Assembly (NCBI RefSeq): GCF_030867145.1
Contig: NC_134434.1
Location: 5,890,001 to 5,954,000 of the forward strand
Origin: Opisthocomus hoazin
Lineage: Eukaryota > Chordata > Aves > Opisthocomiformes > Opisthocomidae
Length of the DNA: 64,000 nt
Direction of reading: 5' to 3'
The notes beneath the pieces were generated by a model. The model did not search any database and was not told the DNA's origin. It saw only the letters and a list, made by a program, of their open reading frames with translations. Below, piece after piece: positions 27,001-36,200 of this stretch; the stretch's first letter is position 1; every line of letters begins with the position of its first letter. A program made the translations under genes and the position numbers.

Positions 27001-30000
27001 TCCTAGACACCCATCCACAGTGTCTTCCAACACTGTTCGTACGGCCCTGTGAGCCACACAGTTATTCCCTTCCATCTCCGGGAGCCGGCTGAGTGGACTC
27101 ATGTCCAGAGCACCAGCGAGTTGTCGGTGTGGGAAGGAACAACCCCATGCACCAGTACAGGCTGGGATGGACCTGCTGGAGAGCAGCTTTGCAGACAGGG
27201 ACCTGGGTGTGCTGGTGGACGACAAACTGGCCATGAGCCAGCAGTGTGCCCTGGCTGCCAAGAAGGCCAATGGGATCCTGGGATGCATTAGGAGGAGTGT
27301 GGCCAGCAGGTCGAGGGAGGTTCTCCTGCCCCTCTGCTCTGCCCTGGTGAGGCCCCATCTGCAGTGCTGTGTCCAGTGCTGGGCTCCCCAGTTCAAGAAA
27401 GATGAGGAGCTACTGGAGAGAGTCCAGCGCAGGCCTACAAGGATGAGGAGGGGACTGGAGCATCTCTCCTACGAGTAGAGGCTGAGGGAGCTGGGCTTGT
27501 TCAGCCTGGAGAAGAGAAGGCTGCGAGGGAACCTTAGAAATGCCTCTAAATATCTGCAGGGTGCGGGTCAGGAGGACAGGGCCAGACTCTTTCCAGTGGT
27601 GCCCAGTGACAGGACAAGGGGCAACGGGCACAAACTGAAGCCGAGGAAGTTCCAGCTGAACCCGAGGAAGAACTTCTTCCCTCTGAGGGTGACGGAGCCC
27701 TGGCCCAGGCTGCCCAGGGAGGCTGTGGAGTCTCCTTCTCTGGAGATATTCCAGACCCACCTGGACGCGGTGCTGTGCAGCCTGCTGTGGGTGACCCTGC
27801 TTGGGCAGGAGGTTGGGCTGGGTGACCCACAGAGGTCCCTTCCAACCCCCACCATTCTGTGATCCTGTGATTTAGCCGGCGCAGCAGAATTTGTCTCTCT
27901 GGCCCCCCCAGGCACCTCGCAGAGCCCTTGCCCCCCTGAACACATGCACGATGGCCCCGTTCTGGGGCTGGCTCCAGTCCCAGCTGCCTTCCCCGGTGAC
28001 GGCTCCCTGTGCTCTCTCCCGAAGGTGTGCGGGGCATTTCTCTCCTCTGACTGGAGCGAAAGGAAAAAGAGCGGGGCGACATCAGGCTTTTTTGGGACAG
28101 GGGAGTGCTTTGTGTTCACTGTAAGTCACGTTTTATTTCTGGGTTAACGCTTATGGGTTTGTCTGTTAATGGCTTTCTCCTTTACCCCTCTGACAACTCA
28201 GGGCCTGGTGGCACCGAGTTGCTTCCCCGCCACGGTCCCACTGCTGCCCTTTCACTCTGGCAGGGCTCAGCAGCACCGAAATTGCTGTGCTGGATCAGAG
28301 TAAATGGAGAACGAGCTCCCGCCTGGGGTGAGCCGGCTCGCCCCGAGCCCCCGAGGCGAGGAGCAATAACCCCGGTGGGTCTCGGAGCAGTGGGGACGGC
28401 AGTGGGGCAGCACCCACGGCAGGGGGGGGGTTCTGCGCAGTTTGCTTGCGGCAGATCCTGTGTGGAGCATTCCCAAACCAGCCCCGGCGTCCTTGCAGAG
28501 GGACCAGGTCCAAGAGATCACGGGGGCAAAGTCCAGCAGACATCCGGTATCCCGCCGGCGCCCACCCGGTGCCCACCCAGCAATGTGGGCACTGTGGGTT
28601 TGCCCATCTCCAGCAGCGCCTGTCAAAGGCAAAACCAACTTCTCAGCCACAGCCACCTCCGGAGCAGCCCTGGTGCTGCCAGCACACCTCGTCCCTTCCC
28701 TGCCCCAGGTCCGCGGCCTTTGGCCCTGCCTGGCCAGGCAGCGCAGTCTTCCCCCAGCAACGGAGAGATGCCCCAAAAGACAGGGCTCACCATGTTCCTC
28801 TTCCTTTCCAGGTCCGTCCCGAGACAGAGAGGTATGAGTGGGTGTTCATCAAGAAGCCGGAGCTGGCCAAAGCCGTGCCGCGCTCACGGCAGCGGTCGCC
28901 ATCCCCTTCTCCCGCATCCCTCCTCGGCTCCTCCCCGGATGGCCGCAGCACCAGCTCCAACCATCTCACCGTGCCCACGCCACAGAGGAAAGGCCGTCTC
29001 TCCCCGTTTCTGGCCATCAGGCATTTCCTCCTGCCTTCCAAAACAGCCTCCATGTTCATGTCTGGGTCACGGGAAGGGATCATTATTGGTAATTACCGAA
29101 TGGTGGGCACCCGACACATCGCTGCGTCAGCTGAGAAGGGCTCTACTTCTGAGTAAAACCTGAGCTGCCTGTAGAGGCAAAGACCTCCTGGGTTAGGATA
29201 TAGAATCATAGAATCATTAAGGTTGGAGAAGACCTCTAAGATCATCAAGTCCAACCATCAACCCAACACCACCATGCCTGCTGAACCATGTCCCGAAGTT
29301 CCACATCTACATGGTTTTTGAACCCCTCCAGGGACGGTGACTCCACCAATTCCCTGGGCAGCCTGGTCCAATGTCTGACCACTCTCTCAGTAAAGAAATT
29401 TCTCCTAATTTCCAATCTAAACCTCCCCTGATGCAACTTGAGGCCACTGAACTCAAAGTCAGGGGAGATGAAGCCAGCCCCCTCTTCCTCAAATGAGCAG
29501 GAGAGTGCAAAGCTGCACAAGGGCCAGGATGCTCCTTCTGAGAGAGGGGCTCTGCCAGCCGAGGGGGAGCACCACCACCCAAACCTCCCAGCAAGGTTTG
29601 CACCCCTGGGGGTGCATATCCTCTCCCAGCCCTTCCCACCGCTTTGTGAGGGATGGAGAGGAGATGCAGGTGGGGATCACCCTGAGGAAGAGCCGGGCAC
29701 GGCCAACCAGAACAGATAAGCACAAGCCTGGCTGCGGGGATGCAAGGAGCTTTCCTTGTTCTCCAGCTCTCCAAGCAGTTCCATAATTCAGCTTGTGCTA
29801 CTGGGGCAACCCCTCGCACCGGCTGCCCTGCAGATTGCTCTCCGGAAGCTCTGCCTCCACGCCGACCTCCTGGTTAGCAGAGCAGGCAGCCCAGGGCATC
29901 CCCAGCCCAGCTCTGCGCCGTGGCCAGAGGACAGAAAGCTGAGAGATGGGTGCAATCCTGAGAGACCCCGTCGGCAGGGATGGTGCCCTGGCTCGGGTGA

Positions 30001-30191
30001 CGAGGTGGGGGGAGCAGGTCCGACCATCTTGCTTTGCTTTTGCAGGTGGAGGGGGAGGCCAAGCTCTGTCCCTTGACGCCAACCTGCTCTGGGGGCACAC
30101 GGAGCACTGCGAGACCTTCGACAACCCTCCGCTCTGCCAGGAGAACTTCAAGGTGCAGCTCTTGGAAGTGTGGGGCTTTCAGAACGTCTAG
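21019..30191 (+). CDS. TBC1D24-like TBC/TLDc domain protein (7 coding exons, complete)
   Basis: The CDS joins 21019-21052, 22815-23850, 24143-24301, 25883-25946, 28025-28120, 28812-29088 and 30046-30191: 1812 nt, 603 aa plus TAG, with every junction AG/GT and in phase. Residues about 45-300 form a TBC domain ([66 protein letters not shown]). Residues about 370-600 form a TLDc domain ([63 protein letters not shown]). This order is unique to TBC1D24, a phosphoinositide-binding protein of synaptic vesicles and the endocytic pathway. The Lys and Arg of ELKKLAR correspond to the cationic pocket described for that family. By eye it is clearly less like human TBC1D24 than an orthologue should be, so I call it a paralogue. 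The ATG at 21019 is in good context (CCCCATGG), and its exon's phase-1 end fits exon 2. Promoter use and biological role are not shown by the sequence. Confidence 0.92.
21053..22814 (+). other. TBC1D24-like intron 1
   Basis: GC-rich intron. No repeat family or additional exon recognised. Confidence 0.65.
22815..23850 (+). CDS. TBC1D24-like coding exon 2 (TBC domain)
   Basis: A single 1036-nt exon carries the whole TBC domain, from [10 protein letters not shown] to GITMVQS. The same large-exon layout is known for TBC1D24. Acceptor CCTACAG, donor AGCAG|GTAAGG. Confidence 0.96.
24143..24301 (+). CDS. TBC1D24-like coding exon 3 (start of TLDc)
   Basis: Encodes [17 protein letters not shown] through [11 protein letters not shown](R). 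Acceptor ATGCAG, donor AGAG|GTAACG. Confidence 0.95.
24302..25882 (+). other. TBC1D24-like intron 3
   Basis: Intron containing the minus-oriented CR1 at 25266-25482; otherwise unremarkable. Confidence 0.7.
25266..25482 (-). mobile_element. CR1 LINE 3' end
   Basis: Reverse-oriented CR1: CACAGAATGGTGGGGGTTGG tail block at left, then the CTCCCTGGGCAGCCTGGGCC block, truncated after CCTCATGTTCAG. Confidence 0.92.
25883..25946 (+). CDS. TBC1D24-like coding exon 4
   Basis: Encodes (R)[19 protein letters not shown] plus GE within the TLDc domain. Acceptor CTACAG, donor GAG|GTAAGT. Confidence 0.95.
25947..28024 (+). other. TBC1D24-like intron 4
   Basis: Intron with the plus-oriented CR1 at 27137-27871. 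The rest shows no recognisable feature. Confidence 0.7.
27137..27871 (+). mobile_element. CR1 LINE fragment with end of reverse-transcriptase ORF
   Basis: About 735 bp of CR1. The left part encodes the C-terminal end of the CR1 ORF2 protein ([20 protein letters not shown] and [13 protein letters not shown] are readable). The right part is the 3' UTR with the terminal CATTCTGTG tail. It is 5'-truncated and dead. Confidence 0.93.
28025..28120 (+). CDS. TBC1D24-like coding exon 5
   Basis: Encodes [17 protein letters not shown] through GTGECFVFT (32 codons). Acceptor CCGAAG, donor ACT|GTAAGT. Confidence 0.95.
28121..28811 (+). other. TBC1D24-like intron 5
   Basis: GC-rich intron; nothing recognised. 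A long open frame over 28105-29163 crosses it in a non-coding reading of exons 5 and 6. Confidence 0.7.
28812..29088 (+). CDS. TBC1D24-like coding exon 6
   Basis: Starts [18 protein letters not shown], continues through a Ser/Pro/Arg-rich linker, and ends [15 protein letters not shown] plus one base. Acceptor TTCCAG, donor ATTG|GTAATT. Confidence 0.94.
29089..30045 (+). other. TBC1D24-like intron 6
   Basis: Intron with the minus-oriented CR1 at 29199-29452; otherwise nothing recognised. Confidence 0.7.
29199..29452 (-). mobile_element. CR1 LINE 3' end, older subfamily
   Basis: Reverse-oriented CR1 with ATAGAATCATTAAGGTTGGA and CATCAAGTCCAACCATCAAC blocks. Its wording differs from the GGTGGGGGTTGG copies nearby, which marks another subfamily. 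Confidence 0.9.
30046..30191 (+). CDS. TBC1D24-like coding exon 7 with stop
   Basis: Encodes (G)[16 protein letters not shown], the signature Gly-rich TLDc strand, through [14 protein letters not shown] and VWGFQNV, then TAG at 30189-30191. Acceptor TTTGCAG. Confidence 0.96.
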
Positions 30192-31030
30192 GTCCCGTGG
30201 GGAACAGCCCCCCCCGCCGCGGAGATGGGGACCCCTCGCCGCGCCGCCCGCCAGCCCGGCCTGCCCACTGCGGTCTCTGCCGGCAGCGCCGTGGGCACCT
30301 CCGCTTGCTGTCCTCCCCACCACGGACAGCCGTGAGGGCAACGCGCTGCTGGGAACGCGGCGGCAGCTGCTGCCTATGGAGTCATTTGAGGTCCTCTCCC
30401 AGCCAGCTCCACCCAGTCTGTCCCAGTTTAGGTTGCTGGAGGGGAGGTGAGACAGTCTGGCGTTTCTCACACCTCCCTGGCCTGTCTGTGGCTCAAGAGC
30501 AAACCAGTGGTACTGCAGCACAGATTTTACAGGAATTTTGAGCCCAGGCGGAACCCAATGCCGAGGTGCAAAGCTCACCAAAACACTCTCAGACCCCTCC
30601 GCGGCCCCAAGCCTGGTGCCACCCTCCAAGCCGCACGCAGAATTCTGTACGCTCTGCGGGTTACCAGGACTCCCCCGGGATCACACACCGATCACCGTCC
30701 CGCACAGTGCGAGAGACTCTTCCTGTCCATGGCTGAAACTGTGGATCAGGGACTGGCGAAGCCTGACCTGGGGTCTGTACGCCGGCAGCCAGCAAGGGCC
30801 CCCCAGCCCCGTGCCTCGGCATTTTGTTACGGAGCCGAAGGTCTCTTTTCACCGCGAAGCGCTGACGTCAGACCACGAGCAGTGACTACGCGGGAGCCAA
30901 CGTGCCCCGACTGCCTGGGGTCAGGACAACGCGAGACGCGCCGTTTTAAAACGCGCAGCGTGAACGCGGACGCGCAGCTGGGTCAGCCAGGGCAACCCTC
31001 GCAGGAGGGCTGCGGACCACAGAGACATCG
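30192..31030 (+). other. 3' flank / presumed 3' UTR of the TBC1D24-like gene
   Basis: GC-rich sequence after the stop codon. No canonical AATAAA was found here, so the transcript end is unknown. An ATTAAA occurs at 31643-31648. Confidence 0.5.
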
Positions 31031-31400
31031 TCCCGGCTGCGGGATGGGAACGTCTCCCACGTCCAAACACACTGTCCACTTGCGGTTTATGATCCCGGCT
31101 GTGGGATGGGAACATCTCCCATGTCCAAATACACTTTCCATGCACAGTTTATCATCCTGGCTGTGGGATGAGAACATCTCCCACGTCCAAACACACTGTC
31201 CACTCGCGGTTTATGATCCCGGCTGTGGGATGGGAACATCTCTCACATCCAAACACACTGCCCATTCACGGTTTATCATCCTGGCTGTGGGATGAGAACA
31301 TCTCCCACGTCCAAACACACTGTCCACTCATGGTTTATGATCCCGGCTGCGGGATGAGAACGTCTCCCGTATCTGAACACACTGTCCACTCGCGGTTTTA
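31031..31400 (+). repeat. 62-bp tandem minisatellite, six units
   Basis: Six head-to-tail copies of a unit of about 62 bp containing GGCTGTGGGATGGGAACATC and a CCAAACACACTGTCCACTC block. Units starting ATGATCCC and ATCATCCT alternate over units 2-6, so a dimer of about 124 bp appears to have been the unit of amplification. Confidence 0.93.
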
Positions 31401-31970
31401 TCTTTCCTGTATTCCGCTTCCCAAGCTATCCAGAGCAGGAGCCGTCGCTGCCTCGGGGCCTGCTCCCGGCAACGGCAGGAGGACGGTGGCGAGCGCGCAC
31501 TGCGCCAGCCGTGCGGCAGGAATCGCTCGCAGCCTTGGCAGGCATCCCGGTCAGACGAGGCGCAGCCCTCCGCGCCCCCGGGCCCGGCCGTCGCCCACAG
31601 AGCTCTGACCGAAGAACACGGCAGAATCACTCTGTCCCTTCAATTAAACAGCTCTGCTAGGGTGTCCTCGCTATTTCTTTTTTCCGTGGTCGTGCGCTGG
31701 ACTTTCTGTCCAAGAATTGGACAGGATTTCTGTCGCGCCGCTTTGCCTCTCTGCCCAGAGATGCACGGGATGCCTGGGAACACAAAGCCATCCATCAGCA
31801 ATGCGCCCTGACATCCTCCTGACAGCGCGGTTCCTCGCAAAGGGCGAGCGAAGGTCTGGGCACCAAACAGCCGCCAGCACCTCGGAGGCCACAACCGCTG
31901 CGACCACCGCCATGGGTCACGGTGGGTGCCGGGGTGCTGCCCGCGGCCTGACGAGTCGTGTCCCGCCAGG
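31401..31970. other. Intergenic sequence
   Basis: No gene or repeat family recognised between the minisatellite and the CR1 copy. Confidence 0.6.
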
Positions 31971-32195
31971 ACAGAATCACAGAATGGTGGGGGTTGGGAG
32001 GGACCTCTGTGGGTCACCCAGCCCAACCCCCTGCCCAAGCAGGGTCACCCAGAGCAGGCTGCACAGCACCGCGGCCAGGCGGGGCTGGAATATCTCCAGA
32101 GAAGGAGACTCCACAGCCTCCCTGGGCAGCCTGGGCCAGGGCTCCGTCACCCTCAGAGGGGAGAAGTTCTTCCTCATCTTCAGACGGAACTTCAG
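31971..32195 (-). mobile_element. CR1 LINE 3' end
   Basis: Reverse CR1 of the GGTGGGGGTTGGGAGGGACC type, truncated after the GAAGTTCTTCCTCATCTTC block. Confidence 0.92.
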
Positions 32196-32454
32196 ATGGT
32201 CCCGTTGTCTCACACATCACCCCGCTACCGAGTGAAGTTCAAAACTCTTGGGGAGTAAAGACCCCCGACGGAGGGGAGCAGTGGGCCGGGGGGCTGCGGG
32301 GACGCGCGACGGCACAGAAGGGCATCGTCCATCTGTCCACGCCGTGGCTCGGCTGCAGCGGGGTCAGCGGGGAGCTGACGCGGGTGGGACAGGGCAGGAG
32401 CGGGGCAAGGGGCAGCACCCGCCATGCTCTCACTGGTGGCCCGGCTGGGAGCTG

Positions 32455-33095
32455 CCGAGCCCTGGGAGCTGCTGAGCCCCGAAGCCCCCAGCCCCGCAGC
32501 CCCTTCCTGCAGACTCAAGCCCCCAGCCCCTTCCTCTGAGCCCCGCAGCCCCCAGCCCCTTCTCCGCAGCCGTGAAGCGCCAAGCCCCGAACCCCGCAGC
32601 CTCCAGCCCCTTCCCTGCAGCCTCAAGCCCCCAGCGCCTTCCCCTTCCCCGCAGCCCAAACTCCGCAGCCCCTTCCCCTTCCCCACAGCAGCCAGCCCCA
32701 CAGACCTGCAGCCCCTTCCCCATCCCCGCAGCCCCCAGCCCCTTCCCTGCAGCCCCTTCTCCGCAGCCCTGAAGCCCCAAGCCCCAAACCCCGCAGCCCC
32801 CAGCCCCTTCCCTGCAGCCTCAAGCCCCAAGCGCCTTCCCCTTCCCCTGAGCCCCGCAGCCCCCAGCCCCTTCCCCTCAGCCCCGAGCCTCTTTGCGTTC
32901 CCCTTCCCCTCAGCCCCTTCCCCTCAGCGCCGAACGCCGCAGCCCCCAGCCCCTTCCCCTTCCCCTCAGCCCCAAGCCCCTTTGCTTTCCCCTTCCCCTC
33001 AGCCCCGAACCCCGCAGCCCCTTCCCCTTCCCCTCAGCCCCGAACCCCGCAGCCCCCAGCCCCTTCCCCTCCCCCGCAGCCCCGAGCCCCCGCCG
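32455..33095. repeat. C-rich imperfect tandem tract upstream of CFAP52
   Basis: About 640 bp of imperfect units built on GCAGCCCCCAGCCCCTTCCC and its variants (CCTCAGCCCCGAA). The minus strand is a dense series of G4-5 runs separated by 1-4 bases, with strong G-quadruplex potential. It ends about 140 bp before the CFAP52 ATG. Confidence 0.93.
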
Positions 33096-33233
33096 CCGCG
33101 CGCCCAACGGCCGCGGGACACGCGCCCGCCGCCCGACAGCGCCCCCTGGCGGCCGGGTGGCGGCCGCTGGCTCTGTGCGCAGGCGCCGTTGCCAGAACGC
33201 GGTTTGGTCTGGCCCGGGGCGGGTGGGGGGAAG
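33096..33233 (+). promoter_or_regulatory. CFAP52: CFAP52 CpG promoter region
   Basis: CpG-rich segment directly upstream of the CFAP52 ATG, with no TATA box. It contains a CTCF-like site at 33138-33152 and a GTTGCC half-site of the RFX X-box type at 33188-33193, about 40 bp before the ATG. RFX control of cilia genes is established; its use here is inference. Confidence 0.55.
33138..33152 (-). promoter_or_regulatory. CTCF-like binding motif
   Basis: Read on the minus strand the 15-mer is CCGCCAGGGGGCGCT, a close match to the CTCF core. Confidence 0.55.
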
Positions 33234-33288
33234 ATGGCGGCGGGCGGAGTGGGAGAGCTGGAGCTGCGGGTCGCCATCGGCTTCAACG
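33234..33288 (+). CDS. CFAP52: CFAP52 coding exon 1
   Basis: Residues 1-18, [18 protein letters not shown], plus one base. Donor AACG|GTACCG. Confidence 0.93.
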
Positions 33289-36200
33289 GTACCGGGGCCG
33301 GCGGGCGGGGCGGCGGGCGGGCTGAGGGGAGCGCCGGGGGGCTGCGGGGTCCCTCCCGCTCCCCTCGCCGCCCCCTCACGCCCTGAGAGACAGGGGCAGA
33401 GTGAAGAAAAGTCTGACCGAAGTGCATCATTATTTATTATTATTATTTTTTTTTTTTTTCCAACTACTCAGCTTCCCAGAAGGAGAAGGGTTTCATTTCG
33501 CAGTCAAACCAGCTCAGGCTGCACAAAATCCTGTCACAAGCACTCCTGCGGTGGGGGCCGGGGGTCCGCCGGCCTGCGCGGGCAGTTGGTGGCTTCGCAG
33601 CGGCTTCGGGGCTGGCGATGGCCCCGGGGGCCGGAGACGCGGCCGCCGTGGCTCGGGGCCTCGATAAATCTCCTGGTAGCCGTGGGGCTGGCGGTGGGGT
33701 CCGAAGCGTGTAAAGGTGACCCCGGAGTTCTGCTGGACGGCTTTGGGGGGGAACTGGGGAGCCAGGCGGCGGGCGGTGGGGTGCTGGGGAAGGGTCAGCC
33801 CACTCTGGGGGCTGTGTGTGCTGGGAAGGGGGTTTGCCTGCAGCCCCCCGCAGCGTTAACAGCCGGCGGATCCTGCTCTCCTTTCTCTTACAGGACATGT
33901 ACCCCGTGGCCTAATCTGCCACCCCGACAGGGAACACCTGGTGTACCCGCTGGGGTGTACCGTAGTCATTCAGAAGCTGCAGGATAAGCAGCAGACCTTC
34001 TTGCGCGGCCACACCGATAGCATCACCTCTGTCGTCCTCTCCAGGGACGGGGAGTATGTGGCTTCTGGACAAGTCACTTCCATGGGTTTCAGGGTGGGTA
34101 ATGCTCTAATTTGAACTCTAATTTTGATTGACCAAAGGCATTGGAGTTGGCTTGCTGGGGGTGGGAACGCCTTTCGTTTATTTTGTTCTGTTGTTGGAAA
34201 ACAAATGCCTACAGCGGGAGGAGGTGGCAGAGAATGGGAAGTTGTGGCTAGTCCATTGCTGGATGTGCCTTTATGTTTTCGTAAAGTGTTAAGCAGTCTC
34301 CCTAGGACTGAGTTAACTAGATTGAGAGGTTTCTTAGTTCTGATCCTTTTTATCCAAAAAGCGGGCATGTGGCAGCCTAAATCTCATTAGATATTAATTA
34401 ATAATGGTGGTATATTTAAAGTGAGACCTGAGTTCCAGAGCTGCCTAGGACTTTCAGAAGCCCCTGACAGGTACTTACCTGCGGTTTTAGACCTCTGAAG
34501 TTCTCTATGGTTTAACGTTTGCCTATTTGAAAAGACCCTGAGACTCATGGAAGGAATCAAGTAATAGTGTTTTCAGTATTTTAAAATCTCAGTCAAGTAC
34601 TCGATGTCCCAAGGTAAATTTTGATTCTGAAATGAAGTGGAGCTACTCGACCGGGAAGCTGGAATAATGCTTCTTCCAGCAGCTAATCTGAAGCATATTC
34701 GTGTCAGCGGAGCCCTGGCTGGATAGAAGCAGCCCTTAAGCTGGGCTGCTTCTAACGACTCTTCTGCCAGACAAAGTTGTTGTATCTGATCCTGCATGTT
34801 GTATCTGACACTCTGGCTTTGCACCGCAGGCAGACATCATTCTGTGGGATTTCCAGAAGAAGGAATTACTTGCTCGGCTGTCGCTGCATAAGGGTAAAAT
34901 TGAAGCACTAGCGTTTTCTCCGAACAGCTTTTATCTGGTGTCCCTGGGAGGCCAGGACGACGGCAGGTAACCATGTCCGCTTCTTGCACAAGATCTCCGA
35001 CAAGTTGTAGGGTGAGGATAAATGCTGTTGGGGACTACTCGCTCCTCCCTGCTCCAACAGCCTGACTCCTTCCCCTGCTGACGCCTCTCCTCAGCAACCC
35101 CGCTCTGTCCGGTGGGAAGCCGGGTGAGGGCTGTGGGCAGAGCACGGGGAAGCAGTTGAGGGAGGAGACGGGCGAGCAGGTAATTCGTGGCTCAGTGCAC
35201 TGCTCAGAAGAAGTATAAATTTCACTGAGGGCTTGCTTTGACACACAAATCACAGAATCACAGAATCACAGAATCACAGAATAGTAGGGGTTGGAAGGGA
35301 CCTCTGTGGGTCATCTAGTCCAACCCCCCTGCCGAAGCAGGGTCACCTACAGCAGGCTGCACAGGACCCCGTCCAGGCGGGTCTTGAATATCTCCAGAGA
35401 AGGAGACTCCACAACCTCCCTGGGCAGCCTGTTCCAGTGCTCCGTCACCCTCAGAGGGGAGAAGTTCCTCCTCATGTTCAGACGGAACTTCCTGTGCCTC
35501 AGTTTGTGCCCATTGCCCCTTGTCCTGTCACTGGGCACCACTGAAAAGAGCTTGGCCCCATCCTCCTGACCCCCACCCTGCAGATATTTGTAGGCATTTA
35601 TAAGGTCCCCTCGCAGCCTTCTCTTCTTCAGGCTGAACAAGCCCAGTTCCCTCAACTCTCCTCGTAGGGGAGATGCTCCAGTCCCCTCACCATCCTCGTA
35701 GCCCTCCGCTGGACTCTCTCCAGTAGCTCTTCATCTTTCTTGAACTGGGGAACCCAGAACTGGACACAGTACTCCAGATGAGGCCTCACCAGGGCAGTGT
35801 AGAGGGGAAGGAGAACCTCCCTTGTCCTGCTGGCCACACTCTTCTTGATGCACCCCAGGATCCCATTGGCTTTCTTGGCAGCCAGGGCACACTGCTGGCT
35901 CATGGTTAACCTGTCATCCACCAGGATACCCAGGTCCCTCTCCGCAGAGCTGCTCTCCAGCAGGTCCACCCCAAGCCTGTACTGGTGCATGGGGTTGTTC
36001 CTCCCCAGGTGCAGGACCCTGCACTTGCCCTTGTTGAACCTCATCAGGTTCCTCTCTGCCCAGCTCTCCAGCCTATCCAGGTCACGCTGAATGGCAGCAC
36101 AGCCTTCTGGTGTATCTACCACACCTCCCAGTTTGGTGTCGTCAGCAAACTTGCTGAGGGTACATTCTAACTCTTCATCCAGGTCGTTGATGAAGAAGTT

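Noticed and set aside
28105-29163. 352-codon open frame on the plus strand
   Set aside because: It crosses intron 5 of the TBC1D24-like gene and reads exon 6 in a different frame from the conserved one.
31031-31400. Possible CRISPR-like repeat array
   Set aside because: Units are contiguous and diverged with no unique spacers, and the DNA is vertebrate.
32424-33386. 320-codon Pro-rich open frame
   Set aside because: Translation of the C-rich tandem tract; the true gene start is the CFAP52 ATG at 33234 in another context.
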